Under the pieces are notes generated by a model. The model ran no database searches. It was not told where the DNA came from and worked only from the letters and a program-made list of their open reading frames with translations. The position numbers were made by a program, and so were the translations under genes. DNA of 64,000 bases from Streptomyces smyrnaeus (GTDB taxonomy: Bacteria > Actinomycetota > Actinomycetes > Streptomycetales > Streptomycetaceae), in assembly GCF_017676345.1 (NCBI RefSeq), contig NZ_JAFFZM010000028.1, positions 1-64,000 of the forward strand, in the 5' to 3' direction. Position 1 is the first letter of the stretch. The number at the start of each line of letters is the position of its first letter. Positions 16,202-25,733 of this stretch are shown here, one piece after another.

Positions 16202-17248
16202 TCACTGAGGGTTGTCAGCGAGTGCTCGTGCCGCCCGGGCGCAATGGGTGAGTGCCCCCCGCGCATACGCGGGCGAGGCTCCCGCGAGCCCGCACGTGGG
16301 GGTGACCACGACGGACTCGGTCAGCAGGCCCGGAGACAGCCCGAGCCTGCGCCACAACGACCTGACACCCCCGACGCTACCGGCAGGGTCTGACAATGCC
16401 GCGCCGTCCGACTCGCTGCCCGGCACGACACCCGCGAACAGCGTGCCGCCGCCCTCCACAAGTTCACCCACCGCCTCGTCGTCACGCTCGGTGAGCAGCG
16501 AGAGGTCCAGGGAGATGCCGTCCGCACCGGCCCGGCGCAGCAGCCCCAACGGCACCTCGGGAGCGCACGAGTGCACCACGGTGGGACCGTCGTGGACCGC
16601 GAGCAGCTCGCGCAGCGTCGATTCGACCACCGCCCGGTCCACGGCCGGATGGGTGCGGTAGCCGCTGGCCGTGGGCACGCTGCCGCGCAGTACGGCGGTC
16701 AGCGACGGCTCGTCCAGCTGCAGGACCAGGGCGGCGCCCGGCACCCGGCGGCGGACGTCGGCCAGCTGCCCGGCCAGCCCCTCGGCGAGCGAGGCGGCCA
16801 GGTCGCGGACGGCGCCGTGGTCGCCCAGCATGGCCTCTCCGTTGCGCCGCTCCAGGCCGGCGGCGAGCGTCCAGGGGCCGACCGCCGAGACCTTGATGCC
16901 GCGCGGACCGTCCCCTTCGCCGTATCCCTGGGTGAACTCCTCCAGCGCGTCGAGGTCCTCGCCGAGCCAGGCCCGGGCCCGGCGGGTGTCCCGCCCGGGC
17001 CGGTCGCTGATCCGCCACCCGCTGGGTTCCAGGTGGACATACATCTCGGCCAGCAGCCCGGCCGTGCGGCCCAGCATGTCGGCGCCGGGCCCCCGGGCGG
17101 GGAGCTCCGGGAGGTAGGGAAGGTGCTGGGGTTCCTCCAGTGCGCCGAAGACCGTCCTGGCGGCCTCACGGGCGTCGGTGCCGGGCATTGACCCGACACC
17201 GGCGGCCGCGGCGGGCCCCCAGGGGTTGGCGCGGTTGTCGTCGCTCAC
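16202..17248 (-). CDS. MetE-like (cobalamin-independent methionine synthase C-domain) protein
   Basis: A 348-residue protein with the (beta/alpha)8 fold of the C-terminal domain of MetE. Recognisable parts are GVGSMPGTDAREA at the N-terminus, KVSAVGPWTLA, VLQLDEPSL, TVVHSCAPEVPL and VVTPTCGLAGASP, which carry the His, Cys and Cys of a zinc-thiol site. It is half the length of full MetE and lacks the folate-binding N-domain, so the methyl donor or acceptor is unclear. It starts at a GTG 5 bp after the SDR stop and its own stop overlaps an alternative ligA start, so the three genes form an operon. Confidence 0.85.
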   Translation of the reverse strand: MSDDNRANPWGPAAAAGVGSMPGTDAREAARTVFGALEEPQHLPYLPELPARGPGADMLGRTAGLLAEMYVHLEPSGWRISDRPGRDTRRARAWLGEDLDALEEFTQGYGEGDGPRGIKVSAVGPWTLAAGLERRNGEAMLGDHGAVRDLAASLAEGLAGQLADVRRRVPGAALVLQLDEPSLTAVLRGSVPTASGYRTHPAVDRAVVESTLRELLAVHDGPTVVHSCAPEVPLGLLRRAGADGISLDLSLLTERDDEAVGELVEGGGTLFAGVVPGSESDGAALSDPAGSVGGVRSLWRRLGLSPGLLTESVVVTPTCGLAGASPAYARGALTHCARAARALADNPQ

Positions 17249-17252
17249 CTGG

Positions 17253-17942
<690 letters not shown>

Positions 17943-18065
17943 GCCCCCATGATCCCGCACAGCCGCCTTCGGCGTATCCGGTGGATCGTGCGGCGCCCTC
18001 CCACCGGCCCTGGGCAGGGGCTGCCCCTGCTCGTCCGTCGCAGACTGCGGGCGCGCCGGGGCCAG

Positions 18066-18147
18066 TGGGGGCACCCCCTGCTCGAAGAGCTTGGGGGAGC
18101 AGTTCCCCGCGCCCCTGGGGGTACCTCCCGGCCGGAGGCTGGGGGAG
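18066..18147. repeat. Two hairpin units of a Streptomyces intergenic repeat
   Basis: Two related units lie in the 219 bp between the SDR and MreB-like genes. Unit one (18066-18099) pairs GGGGGCACCCCC with CTTGGGGGAG around CTCGAAGAG. Unit two (18116-18147) pairs GGGGGTACCTCC with GGAGGCTGGGGGAG around CGGCC. I recognise this G-rich motif type as frequent in Streptomyces intergenic DNA. Origin and function are unknown. Confidence 0.6.
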
Positions 18148-18161
18148 GGGCGCACGTGCGC

Positions 18162-19193
18162 TCACGCCGCGAAGATCGACTCCAGCCTGTCGTACTCCTC
18201 CAGGCAGCGGCCGGTGCCCAGGGCCACGCAGCCCAGCGGTTCGTCGGCCACCGTCACCGGCATACCCGTCTCCCTCGTCAGCCGCTCGTCCAGGCCGTGC
18301 AGCAGCGCCCCACCGCCGGTCAGCACCATGCCGCGCTCCATGATGTCGCCGTACAGCTCCGGCGGGCACTCCTCGAAGGCCGCCTGCACGGCCGCCACGA
18401 TGGAGCGCACCGGGCGCTCGACGGCCTCGCCGATCTCCTCCGGCGACAGCTGGACGAGTTTGGGCATACCGGTGTGTTTGTCCCGGCCGCGCACGGGGAC
18501 GAACTCACCGCTGCCGAGGGACATCTTGATCTCCTCGGAGGTCCGCTCCCCCACCGCGATGGTGTACTCCCGCTCGATCCAGGAGGCGATGGCCGCGTCC
18601 AGCGCATCGCCCGCCACCCGCGCGGAGCGGGCGACGACCATGCCGCCCAGCGAGATGATGGCGATCTCCGTACTGCCTCCGCCGATGTCCACGACCATCG
18701 AGCCGCGCGCCTCGTGCACCGGCAGCCCGGCGCCGATCGCCGCCGCTATCGGCTCCTCGATCAGCCGCACCGAGCGGGCCCCCGCCCGGCTGGCGGTCTG
18801 CAGCACGGCGCGCCGTTCGACGCCGGTGACGCCGCTGGGCACGCACACCACCACGCGGGGCGACCTGCCGCGGCCCTTGCCGTCGCGGGCGGCGCGGATG
18901 AAATACCGCAGCATGCCCTCCGTGGCTTCGAAATCGGTGATCACACCGCCCTTGAGGGGCCGGGTGGCCCTGATCGAGCCGGGAGTCCGGCCCACGGCCT
19001 GGCGCGCTTGGGCGCCGACCGCGAGCACCTTGCCGGTGTTCGTGTCGATCGCGACGACGGAGGGTTCGTCCAGGACCACGCCGCGACCGCGCTCGTACAC
19101 CAGCGTGTTGGCCGTGCCGAGGTCTATGCCGATATCGCGGCCGCGGAACGAGGAAGCGGCGACGGAGAGGGCGGAGTGGTTGCGCTTAGCCAT
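18162..19193 (-). CDS. MreB/Mbl-like rod-shape actin homologue
   Basis: A 343-residue bacterial actin. ATP-site motifs are clear: GIDLGTANTLVY (phosphate 1), DIGGGSTEIAII (phosphate 2) and GMVLTGGGALLHGL (adenosine). EEPIAAAIGAGL is also typical. It is close to normal MreB length. Streptomyces usually carry several such paralogues (MreB in the mre operon, Mbl and a third). This one has no mreCD neighbours, so it is more likely an Mbl-type paralogue, acting in spore-wall synthesis; that is inference. The ATG at 19193 (MAKRNHSA) is chosen over a longer open frame because it begins just before the conserved start of the fold. Confidence 0.88.
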   Translation of the reverse strand: MAKRNHSALSVAASSFRGRDIGIDLGTANTLVYERGRGVVLDEPSVVAIDTNTGKVLAVGAQARQAVGRTPGSIRATRPLKGGVITDFEATEGMLRYFIRAARDGKGRGRSPRVVVCVPSGVTGVERRAVLQTASRAGARSVRLIEEPIAAAIGAGLPVHEARGSMVVDIGGGSTEIAIISLGGMVVARSARVAGDALDAAIASWIEREYTIAVGERTSEEIKMSLGSGEFVPVRGRDKHTGMPKLVQLSPEEIGEAVERPVRSIVAAVQAAFEECPPELYGDIMERGMVLTGGGALLHGLDERLTRETGMPVTVADEPLGCVALGTGRCLEEYDRLESIFAA

Positions 19194-19520
19194 GTGTACT
19201 CGCCATGTTCGGTGCTGTGTTGTACGCGGTTGCACGAGTCGTACGGAATTGTGGTGCTGCCAACCGCAGCATACCCAACTGTCCCGTTTGCTGCGGCAGG
19301 TGGGCCCCACCGGCCCGCCGACAATCTGGAATCGAATAAACGCTGGTCGGAGCGCGTTTTCCGGACAATCGCATGCGTGCGCCAGCGAGTTGGTGGCATA
19401 GATCTCCGGGGGGTGGATAGCTATGCACCGGAGACCACGCGCGGTTCACCGAGCCCGAAGCCTGGTGCGTCCTCGGCGACCGCGCCATGGGCCACCGTCT
19501 CTACCACTGGAGGTTTCGTC
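19194..19520. other. Divergent intergenic region, lower GC
   Basis: These 327 bp between the MreB-like gene and the betaine methyltransferase are visibly less GC-rich than the surroundings and hold no supported gene. A frame open to the right of 19413 could add 36 residues to the methyltransferase, but they are low-complexity and lack a ribosome site. Both divergent promoters must lie here, and I see no convincing consensus. Confidence 0.4.
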
Positions 19521-21194
19521 ATTTCCGCGCGACCGGCTCAGGAATTCGGAGACAACCCCGTAGAGGTTCGAGAAACCGGACACTACACAGAGGAATACGT
19601 CCCCAGCTTCGTGGAGAAGTGGGATTCTCTCATAGACTGGGAGAAGCGAGCGGAGAGCGAGGGAAATTTCTTCATCGACCTGTTGCGGAAGCGAGGCGTA
19701 AGGAGCGTCCTCGACGTCGCGACAGGTACCGGGTTCCACTCGGTACGGCTGTTGGAAGCCGGGTTCGAAACCGTGAGCGCGGACGGCAGCGCCGATATGC
19801 TGGCGATGGCGTTCGAAAACGGAATGAAGCACGGCGACCATATTCTGCGGGTCGTCCAAGCCGACTGGCGATGGCTCAACCGGGACGTTCACGGTGAGTA
19901 CGACGCCATCGTCTGCCTCGGCAACTCCTTCACGCATCTCTTCTCGGAACGCGACCGGCGCAAGGCGCTGGCCGAGTTCTACGCGATGCTGAAGCACGAC
20001 GGAATCCTCATCCTGGATCAGCGCAACTACGACGCGATCCTGGACCGCGGCTACTCCAGCAAGCACACGTACTACTACTGCGGCGAGGACGTCGCGGTGG
20101 AACCGGAATACATGGACGAGGGGCTGTGCCGCATGCGGTACCGCTTCCCGGACAGCTCGGTCTACCACCTCAACATGTTCCCGCTCCGCAAGGACTACAC
20201 GCGGCGCCTCATGACCGAGGTCGGGTTCCAACGCGTCGAGACGTACGGTGACTTCCAGCACACCTACCGGGACGAACAACCGGACTTCTTCGTGCATGTC
20301 GCGGAGAAGGAATACCGAATGGAGGATCAGGAAGAAGGGGCCTACGGCGCTGCCGTGAACACGGCGCGGAGTTATTACAACTCCCCCGACGCCGACGCCT
20401 TTTATTCCTCTGTTTGGGGCGGCGAGGACATTCACGTCGGCATCTATGCCGACGCCCGGGAGCCCATCGCCGACGCCAGCCGCCGCACCGTCGAGCGCAT
20501 GGCCTCCGGGCTGGAGCTCACCAAGGAGTCCCGCGTACTCGATCTGGGGTCCGGCTTCGGCGGCTCGGCCCGCTACCTCGCCGAGACGTTCGGCTGCACG
20601 GTGCAGGCCCTCAACCTCAGCGAGGTGGAGAACCAGCGGCACAAGGAGCTCAACGCGGCCCGCGGTCTCACCGACCGCATCGAGGTGGTGGACGGCTCCT
20701 TCGAGAGCGTGCCGTTCCCCGACTCCAGCGTGGACGTTGTCTGGTCGCAGGACGCGTTCTTGCACAGCGGGGACCGCATCCGGGTGCTGGAGGAGATCCG
20801 GCGTGTCCTCAAACCGGGCGGAAAGCTGGTCTTCACCGACCCGATGGCGGCCGACGGCACCGACCTGGGCGCCATCCAGCCCATCTTGGACCGCATCCAT
20901 CTCGACGACATGGGCTCGCCCGGCTTCTACAAGCGGGAGCTCGGCCGCCTCGGCTTCACCCCGTCCGAGCACGAGGACTCGCGTGCGGGGTTCGAGGACC
21001 TGCGTGAGCAACTCGTCACGCACTACGGGCGGGTGCTGGAGGAGACCGAGCGGCAGGAAGCCGAAGGGCTCGCCGCGAAGGTCAGCAGCGACTATCTGAG
21101 CCAGATGAAGAAGGGGCTCACCCACTGGGTCGACGGCGGCGAGAAGCACCGTCTCACCTGGGGCATCTTCCGCTTCACCCTGACGAAGGGCTGA
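19521..21194 (+). CDS. Fused glycine/sarcosine and sarcosine/dimethylglycine N-methyltransferase
   Basis: A bifunctional SAM enzyme that methylates glycine in three steps to glycine betaine, an osmolyte. Residues 1-265 are GSMT-like (VLDVATGTGF at 64-73, IVCLGNSFTHLF, LILDQRNYDAI). Residues 285-557 are SDMT-like (YYNSPDADAF then WGGEDIHVGIY, VLDLGSGFGG around 340). A fused form is known from Actinopolyspora. The only well-placed start is ATT at 19521, with GGAGG at 7 nt. The nearest in-frame GTG, 19413, lacks a ribosome site and would add 36 residues. The first half is less GC-rich than the second, suggesting transfer. It stands alone between divergent MreB-like and converging genes. Confidence 0.9.
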   Translation: MSARPAQEFGDNPVEVRETGHYTEEYVPSFVEKWDSLIDWEKRAESEGNFFIDLLRKRGVRSVLDVATGTGFHSVRLLEAGFETVSADGSADMLAMAFENGMKHGDHILRVVQADWRWLNRDVHGEYDAIVCLGNSFTHLFSERDRRKALAEFYAMLKHDGILILDQRNYDAILDRGYSSKHTYYYCGEDVAVEPEYMDEGLCRMRYRFPDSSVYHLNMFPLRKDYTRRLMTEVGFQRVETYGDFQHTYRDEQPDFFVHVAEKEYRMEDQEEGAYGAAVNTARSYYNSPDADAFYSSVWGGEDIHVGIYADAREPIADASRRTVERMASGLELTKESRVLDLGSGFGGSARYLAETFGCTVQALNLSEVENQRHKELNAARGLTDRIEVVDGSFESVPFPDSSVDVVWSQDAFLHSGDRIRVLEEIRRVLKPGGKLVFTDPMAADGTDLGAIQPILDRIHLDDMGSPGFYKRELGRLGFTPSEHEDSRAGFEDLREQLVTHYGRVLEETERQEAEGLAAKVSSDYLSQMKKGLTHWVDGGEKHRLTWGIFRFTLTKG

Positions 21195-21221
21195 GGCTTC
21201 CGCAGGGCCGGCCCGACAGCG

Positions 21222-21265
21222 GGCCGTACGTCCTCCCCGGCGTGGGCCGGGGAGGACGTGCGGCC
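21222..21265. terminator. Strong terminator after the betaine methyltransferase
   Basis: A perfect stem with ACGTCCTCCCCGGC arms (21228-21259) and a four-base loop, extended by further pairing on both sides, begins about 30 bp after the stop. Confidence 0.78.
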
Positions 21266-21266
21266 T

Positions 21267-21284
21267 GTCCGCCGGCCGGCGGAC
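21267..21284. terminator. Palindrome after the small membrane-protein gene
   Basis: A perfect 18-bp palindrome, GTCCGCCGGCCGGCGGAC, lies 5 bp beyond the stop of the minus-strand gene. It is likely the terminator for that gene, or a binding site. Confidence 0.5.
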
Positions 21285-21289
21285 AAGGC

Positions 21290-21649
21290 TCACTCCACGT
21301 ACGCGCAGTCCGTCACTGTGGAGTTCGGCTCCGTGGTGAAGTCCCGCGCGCCGGGTCGACCGGTCGGCGGCTGGTGCTGCCGGTCGAGTGCGTGGTGCTC
21401 CTCGTCCGGTGGGTCGGTGGGCGGTACGGACGGGCAGCCCCCGTCATGGTCGGCCGATGAGCTGGGCGCGAAGGACGGCGAACCGTCACGGGGCACGGCG
21501 TCGCCGGACCCGCCGTCCATCTCGCGCCAGCCGAAGGTGGGTTCCGGCTCCTCCTGCAGACCCAGGGTGACGGCGCCGCCCGTCACCACCAGCACCGCCC
21601 AGATCGCGCCGATCCACGTCCAACGTCGCCGCTGCGCTTTCAACTCCAC
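21290..21649 (-). CDS. Small membrane-anchored protein
   Basis: A 119-residue protein with a basic N-terminus (KAQRRRW) and a single hydrophobic helix WIGAIWAVLVVTGGAVTLGL at about 12-32. It is followed by a polar, Pro/Asp/Ser-rich, probably disordered extracellular part with two late Cys-poor segments. No family is recognised. A GTG at 21649 has its GGGGGA too close; a TTG six bases on is better spaced, so the N-terminus is uncertain by two residues. It is divergent from the LOG gene. Confidence 0.55.
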   Translation of the reverse strand: MELKAQRRRWTWIGAIWAVLVVTGGAVTLGLQEEPEPTFGWREMDGGSGDAVPRDGSPSFAPSSSADHDGGCPSVPPTDPPDEEHHALDRQHQPPTGRPGARDFTTEPNSTVTDCAYVE

Positions 21650-21786
21650 TCCCCCGGCCGTGGTTCGACGGCCCCCGTGTCCCCGTGACCGACCCGCCGT
21701 AGTGTGCCACGCCACATCCGAACCGGCGTACGACTTCGCCGCCACCCGGCTGCTCGGCGCCGGAATCCGGCCGTAAGCTGACGGTC

Positions 21787-22329
21787 ATGGCCTCTTCCGC
21801 ACCCATGAACATCTGCGTCTTCTGCTCGGCCGCCGAGCTCGACAGCGTCTACACCGACGCGGCCCGCGAGTTCGCCGAACTGCTCGGCAAGCGCGGGCAC
21901 AGCCTCGTGTGGGGCGGCTCGGACTCCGGGCTGATGAAGGTGGTGGCCGACGGTGTGCAGGAGGCGGGCGGCCGGCTCATCGGCATCTCGGTGGAGTTCC
22001 TGCGCGATGTCGCGCGGCCGAACGCCGACGAGATGATCATCACCGCCGACCTCGCCGAGCGCAAGGCGCTGATGCTGGACCGTGCCGACGCCGTCGTGGT
22101 CCTGGTGGGCGGCACCGGGACGCTGGACGAGGCGACCGAGATCCTGGAGCTGCGCAAGCACGGCATGCACGCCAAGCCGATCGTGGTGCTCAACACGGCG
22201 GGCTTCTACGACGGCCTTCGGCAGCAGATGGCCCGGATGGAGGCCGAGCGCTTTCTGCCCATCCCGCTGGCGGACCTGGTCACCTTCGCGGACGACGGCC
22301 CGCAGGCGCTGGAACTGCTGGGCGCCTGA
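21787..22329 (+). CDS. LOG family nucleotide 5'-monophosphate phosphoribohydrolase-like protein
   Basis: A 180-residue Rossmann-like protein of the LOG/TIGR00730 family, which releases bases such as cytokinins from nucleoside monophosphates. The family signature PGGxGTxxE appears as VGGTGTLDEATE, with Pro replaced by Val, and the second motif is LVWGGSDSGLM in place of LVYGGGxxGLM. N-terminal ICVFCSAAE is typical. The changed Pro is unusual but the Gly-Gly and Glu residues are kept. The gene is monocistronic, with a strong hairpin at its 3' end facing mnmA. Confidence 0.88.
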   Translation: MASSAPMNICVFCSAAELDSVYTDAAREFAELLGKRGHSLVWGGSDSGLMKVVADGVQEAGGRLIGISVEFLRDVARPNADEMIITADLAERKALMLDRADAVVVLVGGTGTLDEATEILELRKHGMHAKPIVVLNTAGFYDGLRQQMARMEAERFLPIPLADLVTFADDGPQALELLGA

Positions 22330-22336
22330 CCCCTGC

Positions 22337-22371
22337 GCGGCCCCGCCCGGCCCACGGCCAGGCGGGGCCGC
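22337..22371. terminator. Terminator between LOG gene and mnmA
   Basis: GCGGCCCCGCC and GGCGGGGCCGC arms around a 13-base loop lie 8 bp after the LOG stop, between convergent genes. Confidence 0.72.
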
Positions 22372-22429
22372 CCATGGCCCGGCCGACCCCGACCAGCCGC
22401 GACCGGGCGGCCAGGGCCGCTCGGAGCCC

Positions 22430-23572
22430 TCAGGCCGCCGGGACCGCCCGCTCCGTCCGGTCGATCGTCGCCGAGCCGACCACCCGGGTGCCGTCGTACA
22501 GCACGATCGCCTGGCCCGGGGCGACTCCGCGCTCCGGCTCGGCGAAACGGACCCGCAGCTCACCATCGGTCAGCTGGGCCTCCACCGGTGTCTCGGCGCC
22601 GTGCGCGCGCAGCTGCGCCGTGTACCGCCGGGGGCCGTCGGCCGGGGGCTCGCCGCACCAGCGGGGCCGTACGGCGGTCAGCGCGGCGACGTCCAGGGAG
22701 GCGGCGGGGCCCACCGTGACCGTGTTGTCGACCGGCGAGATGTCCAGGACGTAGCGCGGCTTGCCGTCCGGGGCCGGGCGGCCCAGCCGCAGCCCCTTGC
22801 GCTGGCCGATCGTGAACCCGTACGCGCCCTCGTGGGTGCCCACCTTGGTGCCGGACTCGTCGACGACGTCGCCCTCGGCACGGCCCAGCCGGGAGGCGAG
22901 GAAGCCCTGGGTGTCGCCGTCGGCGATGAAGCAGATGTCGTGGCTGTCGGGCTTCTTGGCGACGGCCAGCCCCCGCCGCTCGGCCTCGGCCCGGATCTCT
23001 TCCTTGGTGGTGAGGGTGTCGCCCAGCGGGAACATCGCGTGGGCCAGCTGCTGCTCGTCCAGCACGCCGAGCACATAGCTCTGGTCCTTGGCCGCGTCAC
23101 TCGCGCGGTGCAATTCCCGGCGGCCGTCCGCACGTGTCACGACGGTGGCGTAGTGGCCGGTGCACACGGCGTCGAAGCCCAGCGCGAGCGCCTTGTCCAG
23201 CAGCGCCGCGAACTTGATCTTCTCGTTGCAGCGCAGACAGGGATTGGGCGTACGACCTGCCTCGTACTCCGCGACGAAGTCCTCCACCACGTCCTCGCGG
23301 AAACGTTCGGCCAGGTCCCACACGTAGAAGGGGATGCCGATGACGTCGGCGGCGCGGCGTGCGTCGTTCGAGTCCTCGATGGTGCAGCAGCCGCGCGCAC
23401 CCGTACGGAACGACTTAGGGTTGGCGGAAAGAGCCAGATGCACGCCCGTCACGTCGTGTCCGGCCTCGGCGGCCCGGGCTGCCGCGACAGCCGAGTCGAC
23501 GCCGCCGGACATGGCGGCCAGGACACGCAGCGGGCGCGCGGAGGCTGTCCCCCGCGAGGATGCAGTAGTCAT
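22430..23572 (-). CDS. mnmA: tRNA-specific 2-thiouridylase
   Basis: MnmA (TrmU), 380 residues, makes 2-thiouridine at wobble U34 using sulphur relayed from a cysteine desulfurase. The PP-loop SGGVDSAVAA is present near the N-terminus, with the two active-site Cys in NPCLRCNEKIKF and in HDICFIADGD, and the tRNA-contact GFTIGQRKGL. C-terminal beta-barrel domains are complete. The ATG at 23572 has GGAGG at 5 nt. A cysteine desulfurase gene lies 0.9 kb away on the same strand, separated by an amidase gene in the opposite orientation. Confidence 0.95.
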   Translation of the reverse strand: MTTASSRGTASARPLRVLAAMSGGVDSAVAAARAAEAGHDVTGVHLALSANPKSFRTGARGCCTIEDSNDARRAADVIGIPFYVWDLAERFREDVVEDFVAEYEAGRTPNPCLRCNEKIKFAALLDKALALGFDAVCTGHYATVVTRADGRRELHRASDAAKDQSYVLGVLDEQQLAHAMFPLGDTLTTKEEIRAEAERRGLAVAKKPDSHDICFIADGDTQGFLASRLGRAEGDVVDESGTKVGTHEGAYGFTIGQRKGLRLGRPAPDGKPRYVLDISPVDNTVTVGPAASLDVAALTAVRPRWCGEPPADGPRRYTAQLRAHGAETPVEAQLTDGELRVRFAEPERGVAPGQAIVLYDGTRVVGSATIDRTERAVPAA

Positions 23573-23627
23573 AGCGCCCTCCAGGGTAGACGGAACCACC
23601 CGGTGACCCGAACGCGTTAGGGAGCGC

Positions 23628-24413
23628 ATGGGACAGGCGGCGGATGAAGGACGGACGGGCGGCCCGGCGGACGGCTCCGGGGACGGGCCCGCAGCCGGTG
23701 ACGGCCGGGGCGCGGGCGACGGCGGGAGCCGGCCCGAGGAGACCGGGCCCGAGCGCGGTGTGGCCCGGCGCAGACTGCTGATCGCGAGCAGCACGGTGGT
23801 GGGCCTCGGCGTGCTCGGGGTGGCCACCCAGCAGGAGCTCAAGCGCTGGTGGTGGCGGATGCCGGGGAACGACAAGCCCCGGATGGAGGGCCAGGTCGAC
23901 GACGCCCGCGCCCGGTGGGTGGCCGCCGCGGACGGGAACATGCGACGCGGGGACCGGCCCGCCGACTTCGGTATCGACCGGGTGGTCATCCACGTCACGC
24001 AGGGCAGTGCCGCGGCCGCCGTGAAGGTCTTCCGGGACCCGGCGCACCGGGCGGCGGCGCACTACATCGTCTGCCAGGACGGGCAGATCATCCAGATGAT
24101 CCGCGAACTGGACGTGGCCTTCCACGCGGGGAACAAGGAGTACAACGAGCGCAGCGTCGGCATCGAGCACGAGGGCTGGATAGACCGTCCGCAGGATTTC
24201 ACCGACACCATGTACCGCTCCTCCGCCAGGCTGACGGCCGGGATCTGTGCCCGCTACCGCTTCCCGGCCGACCGCCGGCACATCATCGGCCACCACGAGG
24301 TCCCTGGTGCCGACCACACGGACCCCGGCCGGCACTGGGACTGGGACAAGTATCTGCGGATGGTGCGCGCGGAGATGAGGACGAGGGTCAAGAGCACGCT
24401 GCCGGACAACTGA
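23628..24413 (+). CDS. N-acetylmuramoyl-L-alanine amidase, membrane-anchored or Tat-exported
   Basis: A 261-residue Amidase_2-type enzyme that cleaves the stem peptide from muramic acid in peptidoglycan. The catalytic domain shows VVIHVTQG (first Zn His), HYIVCQDGQIIQMI, NERSVGIEHEG (Glu) and IIGHHEVPGADHTDPG (second His and general His). A disordered Gly/Asp-rich N-terminus of about 45 residues precedes ARRRLLIASSTVVGLGVLG, a twin-Arg-like signal or anchor. It faces mnmA divergently and converges on the desulfurase. The regulation is not evident. Confidence 0.9.
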   Translation: MGQAADEGRTGGPADGSGDGPAAGDGRGAGDGGSRPEETGPERGVARRRLLIASSTVVGLGVLGVATQQELKRWWWRMPGNDKPRMEGQVDDARARWVAAADGNMRRGDRPADFGIDRVVIHVTQGSAAAAVKVFRDPAHRAAAHYIVCQDGQIIQMIRELDVAFHAGNKEYNERSVGIEHEGWIDRPQDFTDTMYRSSARLTAGICARYRFPADRRHIIGHHEVPGADHTDPGRHWDWDKYLRMVRAEMRTRVKSTLPDN

Positions 24414-24463
24414 CCGGCCGCCCGCGCCGCGGCCGGCTCAGCCCCCGGGGTCCCGCGCTGCGG

Positions 24464-25651
24464 CTAGCTCAGCCCCGCGGTCCTGGCCCGCTCGACGACC
24501 GGGCCGATCGCCTCCGCCAGCGCGTCCACGTCCGCCTTGGTGGAGGTGTGGCCGAGCGAGAAGCGGAGCGTGCCCCGGGCCAGGTCGGGTTCGGTGCCGG
24601 TGGCCAGCAGGACATGGCTGGGCTGGGCGACGCCCGCCGTGCAGGCCGAACCGGTCGAACACTCGATCCCCTGCGCGTCCAGGAGGAGCAGCAGCGAGTC
24701 CCCCTCGCAGCCGGGGAAGGAGAAGTGCGCATTGGCCGAAAGCCGTCCGTCCGGGTCGGGGTCGCCGTTGAGCACCGCGTCCGGTACGGCGGAGCGGACG
24801 GCCGCCACCAGGGCGTCCCGCAGTGCGCCCACCTCGCGGACGAAGTCGGCCCGCCGCTCGACGGAGACCCGTCCGGCCGTCGCGAACGCGGCGATGGCGG
24901 GGGTGTCCAGGGTGCCGGAGCGTACGTGCCGCTCCTGGCCGCCGCCGTGCAGCAGCGGTACGGGGGCGTGCTCGCGCCGCAGCAGCAGCGCGCCGACACC
25001 GTACGGGCCGCCGACCTTGTGCCCGGTGACGGCCATCGCGGCCAGTCCCGACTCCTCGAAGGACAGGTCGAGCTGGCCGAACGCCTGCACGGCGTCCGAG
25101 TGCAGCGGTACGTCGAATTCGGCGGCGACCTCGGCGAGTTCCGGCACCCGGGTGACGGTCCCGATCTCGTTGTTCGCCCACATCACGGTGGCCAGCGCCA
25201 CGTCGGAGGGATCGCGTTCGACGGCCTCGCGCAGCGCCTCGGGGTGCACCCGGCCGTAACCGTCCACCGGCAGCCACTCCAGCCGGGCGCCCTCGTGCTC
25301 GGCCAGCCACTCGACGGCGTCCAGCACGGCGTGGTGCTCCACCGGGCTGGCCAGCACCCGGGTACGCCGCGCGTCCTGGTCCCGGCGCGCCCAGTACAGC
25401 CCCTTGACGGCGAGGTTGTCCGCCTCGGTCCCGCCCGCGGTGAAGACGACCTCGCTGGGTCGCGCGCCGAGCGAGGCCGCGAGCGACTCCCGGGCCTCCT
25501 CGACGGTGCGCCGGGCCCGCCGTCCGGCCCCGTGCAGGGAGGAGGCGTTGCCGACGACCGCGAGCTGTTCGGTCATCGTCCGCACCGCTTCGGGCCACAT
25601 GGGCGTGGTGGCGGCGTGGTCGAGGTAGGCGGAGTGGGCGGTGTCAGCCAT
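24464..25651 (-). CDS. Cysteine desulfurase (NifS/IscS family)
   Basis: A 395-residue PLP enzyme that removes sulphur from cysteine as a persulfide. YLDHAATTP opens the fold, with the PLP Lys in TGHKVGGPYG, the ligand block MWANNEIGTV, and the sulphur-accepting Cys in STGSACTAG. The longer Cys loop is of the IscS-like group I type. The nearby mnmA makes it the probable sulphur donor for tRNA thiolation. Start ATG at 25651. No scaffold gene is adjacent, which suggests a dedicated rather than Fe-S assembly role; that is inference. Confidence 0.94.
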   Translation of the reverse strand: MADTAHSAYLDHAATTPMWPEAVRTMTEQLAVVGNASSLHGAGRRARRTVEEARESLAASLGARPSEVVFTAGGTEADNLAVKGLYWARRDQDARRTRVLASPVEHHAVLDAVEWLAEHEGARLEWLPVDGYGRVHPEALREAVERDPSDVALATVMWANNEIGTVTRVPELAEVAAEFDVPLHSDAVQAFGQLDLSFEESGLAAMAVTGHKVGGPYGVGALLLRREHAPVPLLHGGGQERHVRSGTLDTPAIAAFATAGRVSVERRADFVREVGALRDALVAAVRSAVPDAVLNGDPDPDGRLSANAHFSFPGCEGDSLLLLLDAQGIECSTGSACTAGVAQPSHVLLATGTEPDLARGTLRFSLGHTSTKADVDALAEAIGPVVERARTAGLS

Positions 25652-25733
25652 GGTTCCCCAATCCTACGGTTCCCCACGGGGCGCACGACCGGCGCGTAGC
25701 AGCGCACCCGGCCGACGGACCGCCCCTTCCCGC

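Noticed and set aside
13767..16208. 813-residue plus-strand frame over ligA
   Set aside because: It is the complement of ligA and its protein has no recognisable motif.
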